Shown: positions 9,267 to 21,200 of the stretch, piece after piece
Layout: each line of letters begins with the position of its first letter
Position numbering within the stretch: the stretch's first letter is position 1
NCBI GenBank assembly: GCA_046290815.1
Contig: JBKBUF010000014.1
Span: forward strand, 55,422 to 119,421
Source: JBKBUF01 sp046290815
GTDB lineage: Bacteria > Bacteroidota > Bacteroidia > Cytophagales > Cytophagaceae
Direction: 5' to 3'
DNA: 64,000 nucleotides
Translations under genes and position numbers: made by a program
Notes under the pieces: model-generated
Databases searched by the model: none
Seen by the model: the letters and a program-made list of their open reading frames with translations, nothing else
What the model was told of the DNA's origin: nothing

Positions 9267-12200
9267 GGACCGGCGTGTTCTGAATATTCACCTTCGTAAT
9301 ACACTACATAAGGGTAAACTCCTATAGGCATTTTTTCTCCTCTGTAATATCCGTCCCACACCAGTTGCGGACTTTCAGTATAGAATATTATTTCACCCCA
9401 TCTGTTGAAGATACTCATTCTGAAATTTTTGAAGTATGCTCCATAGACGTCCACCTGGTTCATGCCTGACTGCCCCCCGACAATAATTGCATTTGGTAAG
9501 AAAACTCTTGGTTTACAAACCTCCAATGCTCTAACACTATCAAGGACCGAGCAATTATGCTGGTTGAAGATTCTTACATAATAGGTTCCAGGTACAGATA
9601 CTTCAATCTTTTGCGTAGTCTCTCCGGTTTGCCATAAATAACTGTTAGCATTTCCTGCATCAAGAATTCCGGTTTCACCCTCCGGACAGAATTTAACCAA
9701 TGGTCTTACACTGCTTACCGGAAGCGGATTGAAATTAATTACCGCTGTATCCGAGTTGGTACATTCTCCAACAGTATAATTCACTATGTAGGTTCCTGCA
9801 AGCGTTGCCTCGTAGGTGTTTTGTGAATGGTTAAGGTTATTGTTGTTGTGGAACCATTCAAATGTAGATGTAATGGTTGAAGGTATGTTTTCCGGTCTGG
9901 CATCCAATGTAATAGTTTCACCGTGGCAGCCGGTTGTGTTGGTGATGTTTAATAATGGGATTGGTAAAGCTGTAATTTCTACAGTGTCATTACCCGCACA
10001 TCCGTATTGGTCAAAAACTCTTATGATCAAACTTCTGTTGGTGTTAGTAGTATATGTCACCTGTTTAGTATTACCAATGTTTTGATTACCGTCATACCAG
10101 TGATAACTAACTTCCTGTTCAGACTCCGCATTTAAAGTGGTTTCTGCATTAATACAAATTATTTTGTCTGTGCCTACTACGGTCGGAGGTGTTGTTATCA
10201 ATGTAGTATCACTGTTATTACATTTTCCTAAATTATAATTAATAACATATATGCCTGAAGAAATGACGTTTATTGTAGCTTCTGCGACACCTGCTATTGT
10301 GGTGTCGTTTTTCATCCACTGTAAATTTCCTGCAAAAACTGAAGGTTGAGGAGCAGCATCAATCACTAGTCCTTCTGCAAAGCAGTAATGAGATGGAAGA
10401 TTCAGGACAGGAGGATCTGTAACATAGATGGTGACGGTATCATTTACTGAACAACCCTTGTAGTCAGTTGCTGTTAATATGAAAGTAGAATCTCCTGAAA
10501 CTGTTACTTCAATTATCCCCTGAGAAGAAACTATAGTGCCGTTCAATGTCGACCATAAATAGTTAACATTATTTTGATTGTTTCCTGAAACAAGTGTTGT
10601 CGTAGTACCCCTGCATATAATTTCATCTTCTCCTGCAACCGGTATAGGAAGAGGCTCAAGTATAAGATTTACCTGTGTAGCTACAGCATTACAATTTCCG
10701 TTTCCGTCACTTGTAAATGTGATAACTGCCCGTCTTCCCTCAAGGTCACTTTCTGACGGATAATAGGTAGCTGTTAAACTATATGGGTTCGGACTGAATG
10801 TTCCTGTTCCTGAAGATGACCAGATACCACCGGTGGCTACAGTTACTGTACCGTTAAGCGGTATCGGAGATAAACCTGTGCAATAATCAGTATTTACGAT
10901 TTCTACGGTAGGAGCAGGAGTGATGGTAATTTCTACATCATCTGCATAAGTTCTGCATCTTCCGTTTCCGGTAGTTGTTAATGTAAGGATAACTGTTCCA
11001 TTGGTTTTGTCATTGTCGGACGGAATATATGAAGCCTGCAGAGCAGAAGCATCCGGACTGAATGTACCGCTACCATTGCTGGTCCATACTGCTCCGGTGG
11101 AAATGGAAATTCTTCCATCCAGATTTACGGAATTCCTGTCGGCGCAAATGGTTTGGTCAAAACCTGCATCTGCTGTCGGAGCAGGAGTAATGGTTAGCAC
11201 CATAAAATCAGTAACCGCGTTACAATTTCCATTCCCTGTGGTTGTCAGATGCAGATTAACCACTCCTGATTCTATATCATTTTCTGATGGTCTGTAGGTT
11301 GCAGTAAGACTGGCTGCTGCAGGTTGGAAGATTCCGCTTCCGGAAGTGGTCCATATAGCACCGCTGGAAACGGTTCTTGAGCCACTTAACACAACTTCAC
11401 CGGCATCGGCACAAATTATCTGGTCAGATCCTGCATCTACTGTCGGAGCAGGAGTGATGGTAATTTCCATCTGGTCTGTTACCGTAACACAACCTCCTGC
11501 AATTGATGTTAAAGTAAGAAGTACTTGTCCTGAATTTCTATCTGTGTTTGAAGGAATATAGGAGGCATTTAGTGTCAAAGGACTAGGTGAAAATGTCCCG
11601 CTACCTGAAGATGACCATGCTCCCCCACCTGCAATGGTGATTTGTCCTGTCAGATTCACTCTGTTTCTGTCAGCACATATTTCCTGATCGGGGCCGGCAT
11701 TGGCTGTAGGTAATGGATTAATGTTTAGTGTCATTTGATCAGACACCGCATTACATGTTCCGTTTCCGGTTGTAGTTAATGTAAGTGTTAACGGAATTCC
11801 GGAAGTTTTATCATTATCTGAAGGTACATAAGAAGCATTCAATGCATTTGCATTCGGAGAAAATGTACCACTACCACTCGTAGCCCAGGTACCACCTGTG
11901 GCTACAGTAACATTTCCGTTCAATGAAACTTCATTCATGTCTGCGCATACTGTCTGGTCAGTACCTGCATTCACAGTTGGTGCCGGTGTAATATTAATTC
12001 TTACATTGGAAGTCACCTGCGGACAATTATTATTACCTGAAGCGGTAAGTGTTAAAATAACCAGTCTGTCATTTTTATCACCTAAAGACGGAATATAGCT
12101 TGCATTTGGTGCCAACACATCGGAAAATGTTCCTGTACCTGAACTGCTCCAGGTAGATCCGCTGCTGTTTGAAATAACACCTGATAAATTAACTCCATCG

Positions 12201-15200
12201 GCATCTGCACAAATTGTTTGATCAGGGCCGGCATTGGAGGTCGGCATTGGAGTAAATGATAAGGTCATGTTATCCGATACCGGCTGACAAGTACCATTAC
12301 CAGTAGAAGTGATGGTTAATGTTACAGGCATTGCAGATGCTCGATCTGTTGCTGAAGGTATATATGAGGCGTTTAAGTTAAATGCATTGGGTGAGAAAGT
12401 ACCGCTACCTGTACTGCTCCATGCTCCTCCTGTAGCTACCGAAACGGATGCATTTAATGCTATAGAGTTTTGATTGGTACATACATTCAGGTCGTCTCCT
12501 GCATTTATGGCTGGAGCTGGTGTAATGGTTAATTGCATGGTGTCGGACACAGGATTACATGAACCGACACCCGTAGTTGTCAGGTAGAGTTTTACATCAG
12601 CGGCACTTATATCATCAGGAGATGGACGATAAGTAACGGTAAGCAGGTTTGGATCGGTAATAAAACTTCCTGATCCTGTAGTATTCCACACACCTCCGGT
12701 AGCTCCGGTAACCGTTCCGGAAATTACAGCATCAGCATCAGCACATATTGTCCTGTCTGGGCCCGCATTGGCTCTTGGTGCCGGTGTAATATTTAAAGTT
12801 ACTGTCTGACTTACCGGCTGGCAAGTTCCGTTTCCTGTAGAGGTGATGGTTAAATTTACCTGTCCGTTTGACCTGTCAGTGGCTGATGGTATATAGGTAA
12901 CATTCAGCTGATTTACTGACGGACCAAACATACCGTTACCTGAAGTTGACCATACGGCCCCTGTAGCCACTGTAACCGCTCCTGAAAGTGCTATGGAAGA
13001 TCTGTCTGTACATATGGTGCCAGGCCCGGCACTTATGGTAGGAGCAGGTGTAAAGGTTATTGTCATTGAATCTGTTCTCTCCGCACAAACGGAGTTTCCG
13101 GTTGTGGCAAATGCAAATTTTACTTCACCGAGGTCTTTGTCTTCATTAGTAAAAGTATATACTGGGTTGTTTAATGCAGGATTATTAAATGATCCTGATC
13201 CTGTTGAAGTCCAGATTCCTGATACGCTGTTGTGTATTATACCATCCAGAGTAATGGTAGATGCATCCATACATGCAGTACGGTCAGTACCGGCATTTAC
13301 TATTTGAATCGGTACAATAGTTAAAGTAAAACTATCGGATGCAGGGTTGCAGCCATTATTATCAGTTGTTGTTAAGGTGAGTACCACTGATCTTGATGTT
13401 GTATCAGTATCAGTAACATTATATATGTTTTCCAATAAGGAATGTGCCATTGTAAAATTACCGGTTCCATTGGTTGACCATACTGCTCCTCCGGCATTTT
13501 GGAATGTCCCATTAATATTCACCTCTCTGTTGCTTGCGCATATTTGCATATCAGAACCGGCATCCACCGATGGAGGAGGTGTGATAAGTAAGGTTACTGT
13601 TTCTGAAACCGGTAAACAGTTTCCGTTGTCATCAGATGTTACAGTAAACACCACAGATCCTGCATCTCTGTCATCATTAGATGGTGTATATTGGGTAGTA
13701 AGAGAGTTAGGGTTAGAAAATATTCCGCTTCCATTTCCGGACCAGATTACATTAGTTGCTATGGTTACCGATGCTGATAGATTAACAGTAGGATTATCAT
13801 TGCATATTACACCCGGACCCGGATTTACGGTTGGAGCTCTTGTTATGGTTACTCTCATTGTATCTCTCACCGGACTGCACATTCCATTTCCTGTGGATGT
13901 AAGGATAATATTTACGAAACCTGTTGCAGTATCCGCTGCTGATGGTATATAACTGGTTTGAAGATCAGTCGGATTTCCAAATGTACCTGTTCCTGATGAT
14001 GACCAGATGCCTCCCGTTGCTGTTAGTACAGAACCAGACAAAGAAACAGTGCTGTTGTTTGCACAAACAGTTTGGTCAGCACCTGCATTTACAGATGCGC
14101 CTGTTATAAAGTTGATAACAGTGGTGTCAGATACCGGCATACAATCTCCGGTTCCGGTGGTTGTAAGAATCAAGGTAACCCTACCTGCATCCAGATCATC
14201 CTGGGAGGGATTGTATGTTGCATGCAAGGTATTAGCATTTGGGGAAAATGTACCCGTACCTAAAGTTTCCCACGATCCGCCACTTGCGGCAGTTACTCTT
14301 CCTCTCAATTCAACAGGTGGTGTATCAGTACAAACTGTGTCAAGACCTGCATCAGCAGTTGGACGTGGTGTGATTGTAACAATCATTTGATCACTCACAG
14401 GTTGGCAAATTCCATTACCTGTAGTTACTATATTTATTGTAACATTACCGGAACTGATATCATTTGCACTGAAATAGTAAATGGCATTCGATGAGTTACT
14501 TCCCGGACTGAAGTTTCCTGAACCTGATGCTGACCACAATATTCCTGAAGCTACGGTAAAGTTTGCTGACAGACCCACCCCTGCAACGTCACCGCATACT
14601 GTCAGATCATCTCCTGCAGAAACTGTAGGTGCAGGTGTTATGGTGATTATCATTTCATCAAAAACAGGATTACATAATCCGTTTCCGGTGCTGGTTAATC
14701 TCAAAGTAACTGAACCATTGGTTCTGTCATCAGCAGAAGGAGCATAACTAGCATTTAAAGAGTTATTATTTGGTGAAAACGATCCTGTGCCGTTTGATGA
14801 CCATGTTCCTCCGGTTGCATTTTGAATTGTGCCACTGATTGTGATATGAGCAACGTCAGCACATACAGTAACATCGGTACCTGCGTTGACAATTGGTGCA
14901 GGAGTAATAAATAACTGCATCTGGTCAGAATATGATCTGCATTCTCCGTTGCCTGTTGTTGTTAATGTCAAAGTGATATTTCCGTTTTGTTTATCAACAG
15001 CTGAAGGAACATAAGTCGCATTTAAAGTCTGATTGTTGGGAACAAATGCACCACCACCGGAAGACGTCCATATTCCACCTGTTGCAACCGTAACCGTACC
15101 GTTAAGATTTATGCCTGAAGCATCTGCACATATCACCTGATCATCTCCTGCAGTTACTGTCGGTGTGGGAGTGATGGTTAGAGCAATGGAGTCTCTTACA

Positions 15201-18200
15201 GCGCTGCAGGTTCCGTTTTCTCTTGTAATAACATAGATATATACAAATCCTGCGGCAATATCACCTGCTGAGGGCGTATAGTTTACACTTGGGTTACTAA
15301 GGGATGGACTGAAGGTTCCGCTACCTGTACTGCTCCAGGTTACTCCATTAGCGACAGAAAATTGTGCGTTTAACTGAATTCCTGATCCATCAGCACACAT
15401 TGTTCCTGATCCTGCATCAACAGTTGGGGCCGGAGTAATAATCAGAGACATCTGATCAGTAACAGCATTACATAATCCGTTTCCGGTCGAAGTAAGTCGC
15501 AAGGTAATATTACCGAATACTTTATCAGCCTGTGAAGGAATATAAGTTGCATTTATGGTATTTGCATCCGGCACAAATGTTCCTGTTCCGCTGGTGCTCC
15601 ATGTTCCTCCTATAGCATTAGTTATTTGACCATTGAGTGTAATTGAGTTAACATCTGCACAGACTGTTTGATCCGGACCAGCATCCACAAGTATTGCAGG
15701 ATTGATGGTTAATAACATATCATCTATTGCAGGCAAACACGATGGATTGTTGGTAGATAAATTAATTACAACACTTCCGGCTGAAATTTGGCCAGCAGTA
15801 GGAGTGAAGGTTGTGTTTGTACTGGTAGCATTAGGTGAAAACACTCCATTGCCTGATGAGGTAGACCATGTCAATGAATTTGCATTAGTTGTAATCGCCT
15901 GAAGGCCAACCTGAGGATTGTCTGCACACACAGTTCTGTCAGGTCCTGCATTTGCTGTAGGTCCTTGTGGGATTGTTATGATTACCTGGTCACTTATAGG
16001 AGCACAGAACGGATTGGTAAATGTTGTTAAAGTCAAAGTAATATTGCCATTAGCGATCTCGGTAGTTGTGGGATTGTAACTGGCATTCATGGTATGCGGA
16101 TTAGGATAAAACGTACCTTGTCCGCCGGACCAATACCCTGAATTACCTGAACCTTCTAGTTGTATCGGAAAACTATTGGTACAAACTGTTTTGTCAGGAC
16201 CTGCATTAATGGTAGGTACTGGAGCGATAATGATAATTGTAACATCATCTGATACCGGATTACATAATCCGTTTCCAGTACTGGTTAATGTCATGATGAC
16301 CGAACCCGCAGAGGTATCAGCAGAAGAGGGAAAATATGTTGCATCCAGGTTTGAAGCATTTGGTGAAAATGTACCTGAACCGGATGATGTCCATATTCCT
16401 CCTGAAGCTACAGTAACTGTTCCGTTAAGACTTATACCTGCAGCATTACAAACAGTCTGGTCGTTTCCTGCGTCTACCGTAGGTGCAGGTGTGATGGTAA
16501 TTATCACATTTGAAGTTACGGGGTTACAAGTTCCGTTTCCGGTTGATGTTAATCTTAATGTAACTGTACCACCGTTCTTGTCACTTTCTGAAGGTATATA
16601 AGATGCATTCAAAGTATTGGCATTCGGACTGAAGGTTCCTGTTCCAAAGCTTGTCCAAGTTCCCCCTGTAGCTACTGTCACACTTCCATTTAATCCTACT
16701 GATGTCGCATCAGCACAAATGGTTTGGGCTGAACCGGCATTTACAGTAGGCTGTGGTGTAATATTCAATCTGATGATATGCGATACTGCCTGACATGTTC
16801 CATTGCCTGTACTTGTCAAGGTAAGATTTACACCACCAGAAATTTTATCAGTATTCGAAGGGATATAACTTGCATTTAAACTGTTGGCATTAGGAGTAAA
16901 TGCTCCTGATCCTGACGTTGTCCAGACACCGCCGGTTGCTATCGTAACCGTTCCGTTTATTGCAGCTGAATTTCTGTCTGCACATATGGTTTGATTATTA
17001 CCGGCATTTACAGTTGGAGCAGGAGTGATGGTGATATTTACATCATCAGATATTGGATTACAATTTCCAGTACCTGCAGTAGTAGCTGTTAAAATTACTG
17101 ACCCGTTTGTTCTGTCCTGCAAAGAAGGGGTATAGCTAACTGTTAAAGAATTATTACCCGGTGCGAATGTACCGGTACCGGAACTTGTCCAGATTACTCC
17201 GGAAGCAATGGTTACAATGGCTGAAAGATTCACACTTGACGCATCAGCACATATTGTTCGGTCAGGTCCCGCATTGATAGTCGGAGCCGGAGTAATTGTC
17301 AGCACCAGTTCGTCATACACAGGAGGACTGCAACTTCCCTGTCCGGTAGCGGTAAGTCTTAAAGTTACACTTCCTGCTGCTTTATCTGCTTCACTTAAAT
17401 TGTAATTAGCATTTAAAGTATTAGCATCCGGCGAAAAAGTACCGGATCCGTTAGTTGTCCAGGTGCCACCTTGTGCCTGAGTAACAATACCATTAAGAGC
17501 AAAAGTATTCCTGTCTGCACATATTGTTTGGCTGCTTCCTGCCTGTACAAATGGTCCCTGAGTTATTACAATAGTTACCTGGTCACTTATTGAGTTACAA
17601 GCGCCTACCTGATGCGTGGTAAAAGTTAATGTTACAGCGCCTGATTCTATTTCTTGTTGAGTTGGAGTGTAAACTGCATTGAATGCTGTAGCAGAAGGGG
17701 AAAAGGTCCCTGCTCCTCCTGACCATGAGCCAGGAGAGCCGGAGGCTGCTAATCTAACAGGAAGATTATTGGTGCAGACATCCTGATCCGGTCCTGCATT
17801 TACTGTAGGAGCGGCAGTAAAACTTATTCTCAAATTATCTGTAACTGGTAAGCAATTTCCATGTCCTGTTGATGTAATAGTAAAGTTTAACACACCTGCT
17901 GTTCTGTCTGCAGCAGTAATGTTATATGTGCTTATAAGATTATTTGATGGCGTAAATGTTCCGGTTCCGCTGGTTGACCATGTTCCACCTGTAGCAACTG
18001 TAGCTGTTGCCTGAAGTGAAATAGTAGATTCACTTCCGCAAATTACCTGATCTGCACCTGCGTTGATTGTTGGAGCAGGCGTGATATTAATTCTTACACT
18101 ATTAGAAACCGGATTACAGTTTCCATTTCCTGTAGAAGTTAATGTCAGGTTAACAAATCCATTGTTTATCTCCGTAGGAGTTGGATTATATGTTACTGTT

Positions 18201-21200
18201 AATGCAGTATTTGCAGGTGACCATGTTCCTGATCCTCCCGTCCATATTCCCCCGCCGGCCACCGTAACTGACCCCTGTAATCTTACTTGGGGATTGTTGG
18301 CGCAAACGCTTTGTTCCGGTCCGGGATTAACAACCGGTGCAGGAGTAAAATTAATTACCATCTGATCAGATACAGGATTGCAGTTTCCATTTCCTGTAGT
18401 AGTCAGGGTCAAATTAACTGAACCATTTTGTATTTCAGTAGCAGATGGGATGTAAGTAACATTAAGGCTGTTTGCATTAGGAGAAAATGTCCCCGATCCT
18501 CCTGACCAAGTTCCTCCTGTAGCCACAGATAAGGAACCGTTAAGAATGGTGGTGGAATTATTGGAACAAATTGTCTGATCTACTCCTGCAAATACTGTTG
18601 GAGCAGGTGTAAAGTTGATCACCATCTGATCAGCTACAGGATTACAGTTTCCGTTTCCGGTTGAAGTAAGCGTTAAAGTTACATTTCCTGCACTTAAATC
18701 TCCAGCAGAAGGTATGTATGTTGCGTTTAGTGTTGTATTGTTAGGACTAAAAGTACCTGTTCCTCCTGACCATATTCCTCCGGTAGCAATGGTTATATTT
18801 CCATTAAGATTTACACTTGCGTTGTTCTGGCAGACTGTTCTGTCTGCACCTGCATCTACCACAGGAGCAGGACTGATGTTGATAGTAAGATTATTAGACA
18901 CAGGTAAACATCCCGGATAATTGGCTGTCAATGTTAAAGTAACTACCCCTGCTGCAATATCATTTGGTGAAGCTGTATATGTAGCATTTAACGTATTGGC
19001 ATTTGGAGAAAATGATCCCGTACCTCCTGACCAGGTACCTGTAACTGCGTTCTGAATAATTCCATTTAAAACTGTTGTCGGATTGTTTGCACATATGGTT
19101 CTTGGTGGTCCTGCAATCGCTCGGGGTGCGGCAGTTATAACAATAAACACTGTATCAGAATTTGCTGGACACAATCCATTTCCTGTTGAAGTCAGAGTAA
19201 GCATTGAAAACCCTGAACTGATTTCCGACTGAGATGGGAAATATCTTGTGTTAAGGTTATTCGATGATGGTGAAAAAGTCCCACCCATACCCATCCATGT
19301 ACCTCCTGTAGCATTGGTAACGGTTGCACTTAAATCAACGGCAGAATTATTTTCACAAACAAACTGGTCAGGCCCTGCATCTACCACCGGTCCTTGTAAA
19401 ATAGTAAGCACCATCTGATCTGAAACGGGATTGCAATTTCCGTTACCTGTAGAAGTAAGTGTTAAGGTAACTGTACCAGAATTAATTTCTGTTTCCGAAG
19501 GTGTATAATTGGTACTTAAGGAATTTGCACCCGGGTTAAACGTGCCATTTCCTCCGGACCATAGTCCGCCAGAAGCAACAGTAACTGTTCCGTTCAGATT
19601 GATAGATAAATTATTTGTACATACTGTAAGATCAGAACCTGCATTTACAGTAGGGGCAGGAGTAATTGAAATCTGCACCTGATCAGTTACAGGAAGACAT
19701 TGCCCGTTTCCGGTAGAAGTTAATGTTAAAGTAACTACACCATTTATAATTTCAGAAGTTGAAGGTGTATAGCTGCTGGTTAAAGAATTTGGATTCGAGA
19801 ATGTTCCAGTTCCTCCGGACCATTGACCTCCTGTGGCAATTGTTACTGTTCCCGACAAGTTAATGACAGAATTATTTGCACATACTATGATGTCTGATCC
19901 TGCATCTACTGTCGGCGCGGGTGTTATGGAAATCGTCATGTTCGCACTCACCGGATTACAAAATCCGTTTCCGGTTGAAGTTAAAGTTAACGTAACTGTA
20001 CCATTAGTTATTTCTTCTGCCGAAGGCTGATATACCGCATTTAATGTATTTGGGTTTGGATAAAATGTTCCAGATCCACCGGACCATGTTCCCCCTGTAG
20101 CATTATTTACACTACCATTCAACTGAATTGAAGCATTGTTACCACATACGGTTACATTTGGGCCTGCATTTACAATAGGTGCAGGAAGGATTGTTTGAAA
20201 TGTTGTATCTCTGGAAGCCGGACAGGAACCATTGCCGGTTGTGACAAGAATATGTCTAACTGATCCAGCTGAAATTTCAGCAGCTGTAGGAGTATATGTC
20301 GCAACTAACGAGGTGTTGGAAGGGGAATATGTCCCATTTCCACCCGACCAACTTCCTCCAGTCGCCATGGTTACAGAACCATTCAATACCACTGACGGAT
20401 TGTTTGCACAGCTTGTAACATCCGGCCCTGCATTTGCGATAATAGGAGATGGGTGTGCTGTTACGGTAGTTGTTGCGTAAACCGGCGGACAATTCGTTTG
20501 GTCCGTAATCCTGACAGTATATGTTCCTACACCTGTATTTATTGTTTGAGTAGTTTCACCGGTGCTCCACAAATAATTATATGGTGGAAGTCCTCCTGTA
20601 CCATGTGCTGTTATAGCAGCAGTTACTCCTCCATAACAGATAGTAGGATCTTCAGGAAGGATTGTGGCCGTCTTATCAGTTACAAAATATACTCTTGCAA
20701 TATTAGCCACCCTTTGGTTATTACATCCTCCAAGAGGCACCCCACTTACTTCATAATCTACATAAGGCGGATAACCTGCCTGAGCCGTCACAACTACGGT
20801 AGAGCATGCAGTGGTGCAACTGAGATAACTGTTATAAACAGGGTTGTTGCCAACAGATCTCCAGATGATAGTTGATAATTGATAACCGGTTGCTGTTAAT
20901 GAACCAATGCAACCATCACTAACATAAATAGGAGGAGATACACTTGGCTTAGGAATAGATGTAATGGTGTATGTGTTCTGATTGTTTCCCGGCTTACAAA
21001 ATGTAAGTCTGTGTGGCCCCGGTCCGTCAAGACAAATATTTTCACCAACCATGTGGTAAGGACCGCAATTAATTTGGTACCCTAACGATCCCGGGGGTAT
21101 AGCTCCTGATGCAATATCAAATCTAATTCCTGCCGCTCCAGTGTCAAGAGTGAAAAAGAATTCGATACATCTTATAGGAGGTCTTTCATTTGGGTCAAGA

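Noticed and set aside
10650..20443. Regular period of about 265 bp, considered as a satellite or CRISPR-like array
   Set aside because: The period is entirely coding, copies vary mainly at the protein level, and there are no short identical repeats with unique spacers.
9816..20875. Many plus-strand open frames of 60-200 codons opposite the giant adhesin, including a 201-codon frame at 13347-13952
   Set aside because: They are antisense echoes of the repetitive, stop-poor coding strand. Their products are low-complexity repeats of one pattern with no start signals.
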